A DNA stretch of 64,000 nt, taken from the NCBI GenBank assembly GCA_046051225.1, contig JBJOOR010000003.1:1-64000 (forward strand), in the 5' to 3' direction. The position numbers and the translations under genes are program-made. Under the pieces are notes generated by a model. It had not been told where the DNA came from. It did no database searches and saw only the letters and a program-made list of their open reading frames with translations. Origin of the DNA: CAIODY01 sp046051225. Its GTDB lineage: Bacteria > Bacteroidota > Bacteroidia > Chitinophagales > CAIODY01. Positions 53,103-62,532 of this stretch are shown one piece after another; position 1 is the stretch's first letter; every line of letters starts with the position of its first letter.

Positions 53103-54674
53103 ATGGATATAATTTCAATAGTGCTATTAGTAGCTGGGGCTGTAGTAGGAATAGGCGTAGGCATTTTTGCAGGCAAATCAATCTTTTCAAAATCATTTAA
53201 TGCACAAAAAGAGCAAGCCGAAAAAGAAGCAACATTAATTTTAGAAAATGCTAAAAAAGAATCGGAAAATTTAAAAAAAGAAAAATTGTTGGAAGCCAAA
53301 GAAAAATTTCAACAAACAAAATTAGAGCAGGAAAAAGAAATTCAACAAAAATTAAACAAGGCTGATGAACGTGAAAGAACGTTAAAACAAAAAGAACAAT
53401 CATTTAGCCAAAAGATTGAAAACGCTACCAAAAAAGAACAAGAATTAGATGCTTTAAAAGACAACATGAAGCATCAATTAGAATTGGTAAATGAAAAGAA
53501 AAGCCAATTAGATAAATCGCATGAAAGCATGGTTAAAACTTTAGAAAAAGCAGCAGGAATGAGCGCTGTAGATGCTAAAGCACAATTAATGGAATCGTTA
53601 ACCAGCGAAGCTAAATCTGCCGCATCATCGCATATAAAAATTATAATGGATGAAGCCAAATTAACGGCAAATAAAGAAGCCAAAAAAATTATTATTCAAA
53701 CCATTCAACGCACCGCACAAGAACATGCAATTGAAAATTCGGTAAGCACCTTTCAATTAGAAGGCGATGATATGAAAGGGCAAATTATTGGTAGAGAAGG
53801 CAGAAATATTAGAGCTTTAGAAGCCGCAACAGGTGTTGAATTTATTGTAGATGATACGCCCGATACGATTATTCTTTCATGCTTCGACCCTATTAGAAGA
53901 GAGATTGCACGATTAAGTTTGCAACGATTAGTTACCGATGGTCGTATTCATCCAGCTCGTATTGAAGAAGTGGTTGAAAAAACTAAAAAACAATTTGAAG
54001 ACCAAGTGGTTGAAATAGGCGAACGTACTTGTATCGAATTAGGTATTCATGGTTTACATCCCGAACTAATCAGAATGGTGGGCAGAATGCGTTACCGTTC
54101 ATCATACGGACAAAATTTATTACACCATAGTAAAGAAGTGGCAAACATGTGTGCTGTGATGGCAGCCGAATTGGGCTTGAATCCAAAATTAGCAAAACGT
54201 GCAGGTTTATTACATGATATAGGTAAAGTACCCGATGTTGAACAAGAATTATCGCATGCATTATTGGGTGCAAAATTGGCGGAACAATACAACGAACATC
54301 CAAGTATTGTAAATGCAATTGGTGCTCATCATGATGAAATGGAAATGAAATTTGTTATTTCACCCATCATACAAATTTGCGATAGCATAAGCGGTGCACG
54401 ACCAGGTGCACGACGTGATACTTACAATCAATACCTTCAACGTATTAAAGATTTAGAAAACTTAGCAATGAGTTTTGATGGTGTTGAAAAAGCATTTGCA
54501 GTACAAGCTGGTAGAGAACTTCGTGTAATTGTAGAAGCTGCAAAAATTGATGATAAATTAGCCGAACAATTAAGCTTTGATATGAGTCAAAAAATAATGA
54601 ACGAAATGCAATACCCAGGGCAAATTAGAGTAACCGTGATTAGAGAAACCAGAGCTGTAAATATTGCTCGATAA
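53103..54674 (+). CDS. rny: Ribonuclease Y
   Basis: 523 residues. A membrane-bound endoribonuclease that starts mRNA decay in many bacteria. Seen: an N-terminal anchor (residues 3-22), a long charged coiled coil (about 30-190), a KH domain with G-R-E-G-R-N-I-R-A-L-E near residue 235, and an HD phosphodiesterase domain with H-H-S-K-E-V and L-L-H-D-I-G-K (about 340-375). Family length and order match. It has its own promoter and ends at a terminator facing the convergent GT gene. Confidence 0.97.
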   Translation: MDIISIVLLVAGAVVGIGVGIFAGKSIFSKSFNAQKEQAEKEATLILENAKKESENLKKEKLLEAKEKFQQTKLEQEKEIQQKLNKADERERTLKQKEQSFSQKIENATKKEQELDALKDNMKHQLELVNEKKSQLDKSHESMVKTLEKAAGMSAVDAKAQLMESLTSEAKSAASSHIKIIMDEAKLTANKEAKKIIIQTIQRTAQEHAIENSVSTFQLEGDDMKGQIIGREGRNIRALEAATGVEFIVDDTPDTIILSCFDPIRREIARLSLQRLVTDGRIHPARIEEVVEKTKKQFEDQVVEIGERTCIELGIHGLHPELIRMVGRMRYRSSYGQNLLHHSKEVANMCAVMAAELGLNPKLAKRAGLLHDIGKVPDVEQELSHALLGAKLAEQYNEHPSIVNAIGAHHDEMEMKFVISPIIQICDSISGARPGARRDTYNQYLQRIKDLENLAMSFDGVEKAFAVQAGRELRVIVEAAKIDDKLAEQLSFDMSQKIMNEMQYPGQIRVTVIRETRAVNIAR

Positions 54675-54686
54675 AAATCATTTGAT

Positions 54687-54726
54687 AAAAAAAGGCTGCA
54701 ACTTTTATAAAGTGCAGCTTTTTTTA
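54687..54726. terminator. Bidirectional terminator
   Basis: AAAAAAAGGCTGCA...TGCAGCTTTTTTT: GCTGCA with ACTT pairs across an AT loop. Between convergent rny and the GT87-like gene. Confidence 0.82.
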
Positions 54727-54739
54727 GTTTTTGTACTTA

Positions 54740-55903
54740 TTAAACTGATGATATACTTTTATTGTTTTCAAATTTAAGAGTAAGTAATTCGAAAGTAATT
54801 TTTACCCAAACCAATATACAAGGCAAGGCTTTTAAATTATAAGGTGTTACTATTTCATCACGTATCAATTTTGGAAATATATCGGTAGGCGATAAGCAAG
54901 TAAATATCATTACGCTGGCAAACAATACATAATCTAACCACATCATTTTTTTTGAAAATAAATATAGCATAGCACCTGTTACTGCTATTATAAACGTAGG
55001 CGATTCACTTCGATGATTAAAAATAACTATCCAGATAGCAATAGCACAAAAATAATGCACTCTAAATATTTCATTTTTAAATTGCTTACATCTTAGCAAC
55101 GGAAGCAGCAACAATACAACACCTGGCAACAAAATATAAAGTTTATTAAATTCAGATTTTAATACAATATAAAACTGATTATAAACCGACATACCTACCG
55201 AAAATTTTTCGTCTTGCTGTAATAGTACATACCAATTGTGATATTGATTTGTAAGCGCTGAAAACGAAATAATAATTAATGGCATCAGCACAAAAATTAA
55301 AACGCAAAGCCCAGTAAGAATGGTATTTTTTATTTTTTGAGGATAAAATATTAAAAGCAGCAAAGCTACTATACCAAATATTTTAATAAAAAAAGTAGCT
55401 ACTATACAAATGATAACTAACCAAAATTTATTTTTTTCTGCCATAGCAAAAGCCATACACAATAACCCTATAATTAATGCATTGCTTTGTGAATTATGCA
55501 ATGCTGTCATCAATTCAAAGCTAGCAAAAAACAAAATTAAATTTTTTTGTTTGCGATTTAAAAAATCCATTTTTTCGATAGCAAACAAAAGCAACAATGC
55601 ATTTACCACATTCCAAATCAATAAGCCAAACCAATCAGGCAAATAAGATAACGGTGCAAACCATACAGCAAATGTTGGCGAATATTTGTATAAATCAAAA
55701 TACTCATCTACATACTCAATGTATAAATTGGTATTATTTGATAAATGAAAAAACGATTGTTTGAATATTACATAATTATTATAATCAGCATATTTTAATG
55801 CAAAATTATGCTCGGCTACAATGCTTATAATAGTAGCAATGCAAGCCATCGCACAATAAATGATTACATTAAAATATTTATTATTGAAAAAGAAATACTT
55901 CAT
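54740..55903 (-). CDS. GT87-like polytopic membrane glycosyltransferase
   Basis: 387 residues from the ATG at 55903, which follows the dut stop at 55917; the frame is open to 55954 but that would overlap dut. About nine or ten hydrophobic helices. The first outer loop reads Y-D-L-Y-K-Y-S-P-T-F-A-V-W-F-A-P-L, a pattern of DUF2029/GT87 glycosyltransferases, which use polyprenyl-linked sugars. No substrate can be named. It is co-directional and 13 bases after dut, so probably co-transcribed. Confidence 0.75.
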   Translation of the reverse strand: MKYFFFNNKYFNVIIYCAMACIATIISIVAEHNFALKYADYNNYVIFKQSFFHLSNNTNLYIEYVDEYFDLYKYSPTFAVWFAPLSYLPDWFGLLIWNVVNALLLLFAIEKMDFLNRKQKNLILFFASFELMTALHNSQSNALIIGLLCMAFAMAEKNKFWLVIICIVATFFIKIFGIVALLLLIFYPQKIKNTILTGLCVLIFVLMPLIIISFSALTNQYHNWYVLLQQDEKFSVGMSVYNQFYIVLKSEFNKLYILLPGVVLLLLPLLRCKQFKNEIFRVHYFCAIAIWIVIFNHRSESPTFIIAVTGAMLYLFSKKMMWLDYVLFASVMIFTCLSPTDIFPKLIRDEIVTPYNLKALPCILVWVKITFELLTLKFENNKSISSV

Positions 55904-55916
55904 AGCTGCCAATAAT

Positions 55917-56351
55917 TTATTTAACCCCACTACTTCCAAATCCACCTTCGCCACGTTGGGTTTCAGTAAGTATATTTACTTCTTGCCAGTTGATGGTTTC
56001 GTGTTTGGCAATTACCATTTGTGCAATTCTATCGCCACTTTCAATGATTTGATTTTCGGTAGAAAGATTAATCATGGGCACACAAAGTTCACCACGATAA
56101 TCGCTATCAATTGTGCCTGGAGTGTTTACTAGTGTTAAACCACGTTTTATGGCTAATCCGCTACGGGGGCGAACTTGAGCTTCATAACCCAAAGGCAACT
56201 CGATGAATAAGCCTGTAGGAATTAATTTGCGTTCTAATGGTTTTAGTTCGATTTTTTCAGAAAGAAAAGCACGTATATCTAACCCTGCTGCGCCTTTGGT
56301 TTCGTAAGCAGGTAATGGATTATTCGATTGATTAATTATTTTTATTTGCAT
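55917..56351 (-). CDS. dut: dUTP diphosphatase
   Basis: 144 residues. Hydrolyses dUTP to dUMP, keeping uracil out of DNA and supplying dTMP synthesis. All five trimeric dUTPase motifs are seen: A-G-L-D-I-R-A, P-R-S-G-L-A-I-K, G-T-I-D-S-D-Y-R-G-E, a middle R-I-A-Q-M-V-I and the C-terminal R-G-E-G-G-F-G-S-S-G. A minus-strand -7 box TACTTTTG at 56357-56364 ends only five bases before the ATG, so the mRNA may be leaderless. Confidence 0.97.
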   Translation of the reverse strand: MQIKIINQSNNPLPAYETKGAAGLDIRAFLSEKIELKPLERKLIPTGLFIELPLGYEAQVRPRSGLAIKRGLTLVNTPGTIDSDYRGELCVPMINLSTENQIIESGDRIAQMVIAKHETINWQEVNILTETQRGEGGFGSSGVK

Positions 56352-56409
56352 CGAAACAAAAGTAAAACTTTCAAGAAGAGAATTAAATTTGTAACCACAT
56401 AAAATCTTG

Positions 56410-56889
56410 ATGAAGTATCTTTTTCTTTTTATTGTTGCAATAATGTTGATGCAGATTAATAATTCTGCAAAGGCTCAATCATTACAGAAAGAATTGGCGA
56501 ATACAATTTGGATGAAGAAAGGGAAAAAAGTTATTGTTTATGAAAAATGGAATGATGTTCCAAAAGAAGACAATTTTATTGGAGTCTATTTTAAAAATGA
56601 TACAGGTTTTGTTCTAGTTGATAATTTTATTGTAAAAACCGACTCTACAACACATGATTTTATTGAAGATTTTTTCTATAAAACGTATAAAAAAAATATT
56701 TACCACGTTTATTATGATAGTAGAATACTCAAGTCCCATGAGTTCGGTTACATGTCAATTAAATTGAATAAAAAGAAGAACAGGGTTGTTATAAAACTTT
56801 ATCAAGGGTTCTTTAATTATAAAAATAAAATTGCATATGAAAGATTGAGATTACAAAAAGTTTCAAAGATTGAGTTGGAACATTTGTAA
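56410..56889 (+). CDS. Hypothetical exported protein
   Basis: 159 residues from the ATG at 56410, where a TTG at 56407 would add one residue. Signal peptide K-Y-L-F-L-F-I-V-A-I-M-L-M-Q-I-N-N-S-A-K-A, cleaved before Q-S. The mature part (about 135 residues) is rich in Lys, Phe and Tyr, with no motif recognised; it is probably a small beta-rich periplasmic protein. Stands alone between dut and the mutase gene. Confidence 0.65.
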   Translation: MKYLFLFIVAIMLMQINNSAKAQSLQKELANTIWMKKGKKVIVYEKWNDVPKEDNFIGVYFKNDTGFVLVDNFIVKTDSTTHDFIEDFFYKTYKKNIYHVYYDSRILKSHEFGYMSIKLNKKKNRVVIKLYQGFFNYKNKIAYERLRLQKVSKIELEHL

Positions 56890-56998
56890 TCATTTCTAAC
56901 TTCAATCAACCCCAACCATACAGCGTAAAAGGAAATAAACTTTGTGCCTCTGTTTTCTCTGTGGTGAAAAACAAAAATCCACTTATACAATAATAACA

Positions 56999-57030
56999 TT
57001 TGATTAGGCTCAAAGCAATTCTTACATTTG
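56999..57030 (+). promoter_or_regulatory. Promoter of the mutase gene
   Basis: TTTG (56999-57002), a 20-base spacer and TACATTTG (57023-57030) match consensus exactly. The predicted leader is about 12 bases before the ATG at 57049. Confidence 0.7.
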
Positions 57031-57048
57031 TTTCGTAAAAATTAATTC

Positions 57049-58626
57049 ATGAGCGACAAACCAAAAGAACCAATCAAAAAAATCACCGATTCAGGTATTG
57101 AAATAAAAGAGTTGTATAATGCTCTTCCTGAAAATTTTAATGCGGCTGAAAAGCCTGCTGAATACCCATTTACAAGAGGGGTTCAAAAAACAATGTATCG
57201 CGAACGCTTTTGGACAATGCGACAGTATGCAGGCTTTAGTACTGCCGAAGAATCGAATAAGCGGTATCATTTCTTATTAAGCCAAGGCACAACAGGTTTG
57301 AGTGTGGCTTTTGATTTACCTACGCAAATCGGCTATGATAGCGACCATGCGCTGGCTGATGGCGAAGTGGGAAAAGTGGGTGTTGCCATTGATTCGTTAA
57401 AAGACATCGAAATTTTGTTTGACGGAATAAAATTGCAAGACATCACCACCTCAATGACCATCAATGCTTCGGGGTTTATTTTGTTGGCAATGTATATTGC
57501 GTTAGCAAAAAAACAAGGCGCAGATTTATCACAAATTAGTGGAACAATCCAGAATGATATTTTGAAAGAATACGCTGCTCGTGGCACTTACATTTATCCG
57601 CCGAAACCAAGCATGCGAATCATTACTGATATTTTTGAATATTGCAGTACGGATTTACCAAAATGGAATACGATTTCCATCAGCGGTTATCATATTCGTG
57701 AAGCAGGAAGTGATGCAGTGCAAGAGTTGGCATTTACTTTAGCTAATGGCAAAGCTTACTTGAAAGCCTCATTGGACAAAGGTTTGGACATAAATGTGTT
57801 TGCTAAGCGACTATCTTTTTTCTTCAATGCACACAATAATTTGTTTGAAGAAGTGGCGAAGTTCAGAGCCGCAAGACGAATATGGGCAAGCATTACAAAG
57901 GATTTAGGCGCAACAGATGCGAAAGCACAAATGTTGCGATTTCACACACAAACTGGTGGTAGCACTTTAACAGCGCAACAACCTGAAAACAATATCATTC
58001 GTGTTACGATGCAAGCATTGGCTGCGGTGTTGGGCGGCACACAATCCTTACACACCAATGGTTTTGATGAAGCATTATCATTGCCAACCGAAAAAGCTGC
58101 ACGAACTGCATTGCGTACACAACAAATTATTGCCAACGAAAGTGGCGTTGCAGATACGGTTGACCCATTGGCAGGAAGTTTTTTTGTGGAAAATTTAACG
58201 ACTGAATTAGAAACTGCTGCATGGAAATTAATTGAAAAAATTGATGCTATGGGCGGCTCTGTTGCAGCCATAGAACAGGGTTTCATTCAAAATGAAATTG
58301 CACGAAGTGCTTATGAATATCAAAAGAAAATTGAGCGGAATGAAAAAATAATTGTAGGCGTAAATAAATTTCAGGCAAAAGAAGAAGCGCAAAATGATTT
58401 GTTTAAAATTGATGAATCAGTTCAAAAATATCAAATCGAAAAACTGAAAACAGTAAAAGCAAATCGTGATAATGAAAAAGTAAAACAGCTTTTATCGAAA
58501 TTAGAATCGGTGGCTCGAAGCTCCGAAAATCTGATGCCTACTGTAATTGAATGTGTGGAAGCTTATGCGTCATTGGGCGAAATTGCAGATGTATTAAGGA
58601 AAACTTATGGGGAGTATCAAGGATAG
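57049..58626 (+). CDS. Methylmalonyl-CoA mutase, catalytic subunit without B12 domain
   Basis: 525 residues of the acyl-CoA mutase TIM barrel. W-T-M-R-Q-Y-A-G-F-S-T begins the core; G-T-I-Q-N-D-I-L-K-E-Y-A-A-R-G-T-Y-I-Y-P-P and S-G-Y-H-I-R-E-A-G are diagnostic. The tyrosine near residue 60, arginine near 178 and histidine near 215 align with Y89, R207 and H244 of the Propionibacterium mutase, which favours methylmalonyl-CoA over isobutyryl-CoA, where F and Q replace Y and R. The C-terminal cobalamin domain (DxHxxG) is absent, so a separate subunit must supply it; none lies in this window. Confidence 0.9.
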   Translation: MSDKPKEPIKKITDSGIEIKELYNALPENFNAAEKPAEYPFTRGVQKTMYRERFWTMRQYAGFSTAEESNKRYHFLLSQGTTGLSVAFDLPTQIGYDSDHALADGEVGKVGVAIDSLKDIEILFDGIKLQDITTSMTINASGFILLAMYIALAKKQGADLSQISGTIQNDILKEYAARGTYIYPPKPSMRIITDIFEYCSTDLPKWNTISISGYHIREAGSDAVQELAFTLANGKAYLKASLDKGLDINVFAKRLSFFFNAHNNLFEEVAKFRAARRIWASITKDLGATDAKAQMLRFHTQTGGSTLTAQQPENNIIRVTMQALAAVLGGTQSLHTNGFDEALSLPTEKAARTALRTQQIIANESGVADTVDPLAGSFFVENLTTELETAAWKLIEKIDAMGGSVAAIEQGFIQNEIARSAYEYQKKIERNEKIIVGVNKFQAKEEAQNDLFKIDESVQKYQIEKLKTVKANRDNEKVKQLLSKLESVARSSENLMPTVIECVEAYASLGEIADVLRKTYGEYQG

Positions 58627-58710
58627 TATTTTATAAAGAATAGAAAAAATTATATAATAACATCAAATGTAAATGTTTGAATTTTGATGCAACAATTAAA
58701 ACATTTACAA

Positions 58711-59964
58711 ATGAAAAAAATACTACTAGCTTTTTCTTGCGCTATTCTTTTATCTGCAAGTGCTATAGCACAAGTTACACCCGAAATTAGCTCATGGATT
58801 TTAAATACAACTAGCGCCACTGGTTACAATAGTTTACCCAGCAATTGTCAACAAGTACAATATTCAACTAACTATGTGTATGTAAGCTGTAGCTGTATTC
58901 CAGGCTATTCAATTGGTCCTTGGACAGGCAATCCAAACACACCAAGCAATCAAAACTTTGTGTACAAAATACCACGTAACCCAGTAGCAACAACTGGAAC
59001 ACCGACCAATGTTGGAATGGGTCATATAGGTGTTTGGAAAAATGGTGTATCAATTTTTAATGTATATGATGGCTATTGGTGGAATACTTCGACTAATTCT
59101 TGGAGTGGTACACCTGGTCCAGGTACACATGCTTGGAACAGAAATGCCTACATATTTGAAGCCGTTAGTTTTGATAATTGCTTGGGGCATCCACAACAAC
59201 AAGGTGAATACCACCATCATGTAAGTCCAAATTGCTTGTATAATCAAGCAGATAGCACACATCATTCGCCAATTATTGGTTATGCATTTGATGGCTTTCC
59301 TGTTTATGGGGCTTATGCATATACCAATATAAATGGAACGGGTGCAATTAAAAGAATGAAAAGTAGCTATGTGTTAACCACTGCAACTACAAGAACAAAT
59401 GGTCCAGCGGTAAGCACAGCAAATCCATTGGGAGCTGCTTGCGAAGATTATATTTTTACACAAGGCGCTGGCGATTTAGATGCTCATAATGGTAGATTTT
59501 GTAAAACACCCGAATACCCAAATGGTATTTATGCTTATTTTGTAACAATTGATGCTACATTGAAACCCACGTTTCCATATACTTTTTATGGTACTTATTA
59601 TGGTGTAGTTGAAACCACAAATGTTGGAATGGGTTCTGGGCATGCTTCTCCTTCAGAACAAGTTACAACTTATATTCCTGATTCAACAGCCGCAGGATTA
59701 ACTGAAGCTGATTTGAAATTAGATTTTATGATAATGCCAAATCCTGCAAGCACTATGTTGCATGTATTTATTCAACCCATATTTGCTAATGATTTTACAA
59801 TTGATATTTATGATATGATGGGTAGAAAAATGATAAGCAGAAAAAATGTTCACCCAACGATTATCGAAAGCCTTGATGTAAGCTCATTGATGGCTGGCAG
59901 TTACATTGTAAGAGTATATAATAATACCATTAAAACCGAACAAAAAATTATAATTGAACGATAG
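58711..59964 (+). CDS. T9SS-secreted YHYH-domain protein
   Basis: 417 residues from the ATG at 58711; earlier in-frame starts at 58684 and 58687 only lengthen the signal peptide. The N-terminus is K-K-I-L-L-A-F-S-C-A-I-L-L-S-A-S-A-I-A, cleaved before Q. The domain carries G-E-Y-H-H-H-V-S-P-N-C and G-Y-A-F-D-G-F-P-V-Y-G, the YHYH pattern thought to bind metal. A T9SS sorting end follows (I-M-P-N-P-A-S-T-M-L...Q-K-I-I-I-E). Exported; function of YHYH proteins is poorly known. The following 297 bases (59965-60261) are A/T-rich and show only a -7-like TACTTTTG at 60209. Confidence 0.82.
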   Translation: MKKILLAFSCAILLSASAIAQVTPEISSWILNTTSATGYNSLPSNCQQVQYSTNYVYVSCSCIPGYSIGPWTGNPNTPSNQNFVYKIPRNPVATTGTPTNVGMGHIGVWKNGVSIFNVYDGYWWNTSTNSWSGTPGPGTHAWNRNAYIFEAVSFDNCLGHPQQQGEYHHHVSPNCLYNQADSTHHSPIIGYAFDGFPVYGAYAYTNINGTGAIKRMKSSYVLTTATTRTNGPAVSTANPLGAACEDYIFTQGAGDLDAHNGRFCKTPEYPNGIYAYFVTIDATLKPTFPYTFYGTYYGVVETTNVGMGSGHASPSEQVTTYIPDSTAAGLTEADLKLDFMIMPNPASTMLHVFIQPIFANDFTIDIYDMMGRKMISRKNVHPTIIESLDVSSLMAGSYIVRVYNNTIKTEQKIIIER

Positions 59965-60261
59965 AAAACTTATTTTTTGTTGTACTTTCAATTATTGTAT
60001 TTGTTTTCAGATAATTTCTAAATTTATTTTTGAATACAGCCAGTTGGGTTTCTTTCCATTTTATTTTGGCAATGTATTTAAAATACTTTTACTATGAATA
60101 ACTAAATTTTTAGAACATAGCCGTTCAAATAATTGTGTTTATTTTTCGTTAGCATTAATGATGTATATTTTTTTGATGGTTAATTATTAGTTCATCATTA
60201 TTTACAACTACTTTTGTTGTATTAAAATGTACTTTCTTTATCGGTATTCTAAAAATAATTT

Positions 60262-60978
60262 ATGCTTAAATTCATTGCTTCGTTATCAGTATTATGTTGT
60301 ATAGTGTTTGTTTCTATGGCGCAAGGCATAGTACCCAATTCTACCAATAATACTATTTTGCCTACTGCTGCCACCTATAAAAAGATGGACTACTTTCATC
60401 TTGAAGCTTCATGGCTTATGTTACTTGATAAACCTGATAGTGTAAAAGTAAAAGCATTGTCGCATAGCTTTAGTGCTTATTTAAGCTACCCAATGCAAAT
60501 TGGTAAATCCCATTTTAATTTTACGCCAAGCATTGGTGTATCGGTTGATAATATTTATACTAATAGCAAAGTAAAATTGGATACTGCCAGTAAATTATAT
60601 CTATCACCCATTACCTCGGGAACAAGTTATAAGATTAATAAACAAACCTATGGTTATTTAACAGCACCTATTACATTAAATTATTTTTCGAGCAATGATA
60701 AAAATGGTAAAGCTTGGAAAGCTTCATTAGGCTTACGATTTAATATGCTTGTAAACAGCCATACTAAATATAAAGGCAATGACGATAAAGGTATAGCCGA
60801 GAAAATAAAAACATTTAATATTCCATACACTAATAAATATAGAGTAGATGCCTCTTTTACGATAGGATATGATTGGATTTATTTAACAGCCAATTATAGT
60901 CTTACTAATTATGTGGCTACAGGTAAAGGATTGCAATATCATCCATTTAATATTGGTATTGGAGTGGTTGGATTTTAA
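60262..60978 (+). CDS. Predicted outer-membrane beta-barrel protein
   Basis: 238 residues. Signal peptide (K-F-I-A-S-L-S-V-L-C-C-I-V-F-V-S-M-A, cleaved before Q) and a body of alternating-polarity strands such as F-N-F-T-P-S-I-G-V-S-V-D and V-D-A-S-F-T-I-G-Y-D-W-I-Y-L, ending in G-I-G-V-V-G-F. The terminal aromatic residue and strand pattern suggest an eight-stranded or larger barrel. It lies eight bases before the sigma factor gene, and may be a target or sensor of that system, but this is inference. A -7-like box lies at 60209-60216. Confidence 0.65.
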   Translation: MLKFIASLSVLCCIVFVSMAQGIVPNSTNNTILPTAATYKKMDYFHLEASWLMLLDKPDSVKVKALSHSFSAYLSYPMQIGKSHFNFTPSIGVSVDNIYTNSKVKLDTASKLYLSPITSGTSYKINKQTYGYLTAPITLNYFSSNDKNGKAWKASLGLRFNMLVNSHTKYKGNDDKGIAEKIKTFNIPYTNKYRVDASFTIGYDWIYLTANYSLTNYVATGKGLQYHPFNIGIGVVGF

Positions 60979-60986
60979 TACACACG

Positions 60987-61535
60987 TTGAATAATAATTC
61001 AAAACATATTGCTGAAGCCGATTTAATTTATCAACTAAAAGCCCATAACGAAGCGGCTTTCAATTATCTATACAATAATTATTCAAAGGCATTATATGCT
61101 GTAATATACCAAATATTACAACAGCAAGATCTTAGCGAAGATGTATTACAAGAAGCCTTTATAAAAATATGGAAAAACGTATTGCAATACGATGCTACTA
61201 AAGGTACATTATTTACTTGGATGCTTAATATTTGTAGAAACCAAGCCATTGATAAAACCCGAAGCAAAATTTACAAAAACAATTTACAGAACCAAAGTAT
61301 TGAAAACAACGTAAGTGTTTTTAATCAAATTGATAATGCTTTTAAACCCGAACATATTGGTTTACAAAAATTAAAGGATAGTTTAGACCCAAAGTATAGA
61401 GAAATTATTGATTTGATTTATTACAAAGGCTATACACAGCAAGATGCTGCCGAACATTTACTGTTGCCATTGGGTACTGTGAAAACAAGATGCAGAGCAG
61501 CATTATTAGAATTAAAAAAAGTATTTAACAATTAA
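60987..61535 (+). CDS. ECF RNA polymerase sigma factor
   Basis: 182 residues, starting with TTG just after the preceding stop. Region 2 is seen as A-F-N-Y-L-Y-N-N-Y-S-K-A-L-Y and E-D-V-L-Q-E-A-F-I-K-I-W-K-N, with F-T-W-M-L-N-I-C-R-N-Q-A-I-D; region 4 as Q-D-A-A-E-H-L-L-L-P-L-G-T-V-K-T-R. No region 3 is present, fitting the ECF type. An anti-sigma gene follows after 25 bases. The signal sensed is unknown. Confidence 0.93.
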   Translation: MNNNSKHIAEADLIYQLKAHNEAAFNYLYNNYSKALYAVIYQILQQQDLSEDVLQEAFIKIWKNVLQYDATKGTLFTWMLNICRNQAIDKTRSKIYKNNLQNQSIENNVSVFNQIDNAFKPEHIGLQKLKDSLDPKYREIIDLIYYKGYTQQDAAEHLLLPLGTVKTRCRAALLELKKVFNN

Positions 61536-61560
61536 AAAATAGATAAGCGTTGTTTTAAAC

Positions 61561-62358
61561 ATGACACCTAACGAATTAATTGATAGCGGATTATTAGAAC
61601 TTTATATTTCGGGTACTTTGCCCGAAGATAAAGCCCAGCTAGTGGCTGCCACCGCTTTGCAATATAAGGAAGTAGAGGATGAGATAAAACGTATAGAAGC
61701 TACTATTATTGCTGCTTTAGAAAATGAAAAACATCCTATTTCGGCAAATGTTAAAAACAATATTTTTGCAGCTATCAATATCATTAATACGGATACTGAA
61801 CAACTCAAAGTTGTTCCTCTTCGTAGCTTTACTATGGTAAATTGGGCAGCGGCGGCTATGATTGTTTTGTTAATTGGTGCTACACTTTTTATTGTTGAAA
61901 TAAGCCATCAAAAAAATGAGCTAAAGGCGCAGCAAACACAAATACAATTAGATGTAGATAATCTGAAAACTCGATTATCTTTTTTACAAACAGCGTCAAA
62001 TAAGGCTGCCGAAGATATGGCAGTATATCGTAGCCATGATTATAAAAAGATAGTGATGATGCCTATATCAGATACTAATCATAAAATGGCATGTGTTTAT
62101 TATAACCCTATCACACATAAATTATATGTAGATAACTGTGGGTTGCCTAATCCTGGCAATGACAAAACCTATCAATTATGGGCAATGAAAAATGGTAAGC
62201 CTACCAGCGCAGGATTATTTGATACAGAAATGTACAACCATGGATTGCAAGCATTTGCTGATGTAGATGGTGTTGAATCATTTGCTGTAACTATTGAAAA
62301 TAAAGGCGGCGCAACCTTACCTACCCTTTCAGCTTTGCAAGTGGCTGGTAATATTTAG
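61561..62358 (+). CDS. Anti-sigma factor, RskA-type C-terminal domain
   Basis: 265 residues. A cytosolic N-terminal part (L-I-D-S-G-L-L-E-L-Y-I-S-G, a zinc-less anti-sigma domain), one membrane segment (about 92-117: N-W-A-A-A-A-M-I-V-L-L-I-G-A-T-L-F), a short coiled coil and a periplasmic domain with Y-Q-L-W-A-M-K-N-G-K-P and S-F-A-V-T-I-E-N-K-G-G, typical of RskA. It should hold the partner sigma factor inactive at the membrane. The Y-Q-L-W and S-x-A-V-T-x-E motifs are family marks. Confidence 0.9.
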   Translation: MTPNELIDSGLLELYISGTLPEDKAQLVAATALQYKEVEDEIKRIEATIIAALENEKHPISANVKNNIFAAINIINTDTEQLKVVPLRSFTMVNWAAAAMIVLLIGATLFIVEISHQKNELKAQQTQIQLDVDNLKTRLSFLQTASNKAAEDMAVYRSHDYKKIVMMPISDTNHKMACVYYNPITHKLYVDNCGLPNPGNDKTYQLWAMKNGKPTSAGLFDTEMYNHGLQAFADVDGVESFAVTIENKGGATLPTLSALQVAGNI

Positions 62359-62470
62359 GTGTATTATTTCTAAAAAAAATCAATTAAGAATTTATAAAAA
62401 CTATAAGATGATACTACAGAAAATGGACGCTAAAATAAATTTGTAAATAAGGCATAACTTTACAATAAAT

Positions 62471-62508
62471 AAAAAAGCCTAGTGTTTTGATTAACACTAG
62501 GCTTTTTT
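62471..62508 (+). terminator. Terminator with an embedded promoter
   Basis: GCCTAGTG (62477-62484) pairs with CACTAGGC (62495-62502) across TTTTGATTAA, flanked by A6 and T6. It ends the sigma/anti-sigma transcript. Its loop supplies the -33 box of the next promoter. Confidence 0.88.
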
Positions 62509-62515
62509 AATTTTG
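62486..62515 (+). promoter_or_regulatory. Promoter of the META lipoprotein
   Basis: TTTG (62486-62489, in the hairpin loop), an 18-base spacer and TAATTTTG (62508-62515, overlapping the T-tract). Predicted start near 62522, 11 bases before the ATG. Confidence 0.55.
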
Positions 62516-62532
62516 TAGAAACAATAATTTAG

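Noticed and set aside
54070..54318. Minus-strand frames over the HD domain of RNase Y
   Set aside because: Shadows of a well-supported gene.
59965..60261. Possible small gene or RNA in the 297-base gap
   Set aside because: Only A/T-rich sequence with many stops and one -7-like box; no tRNA shape or hairpin of note.
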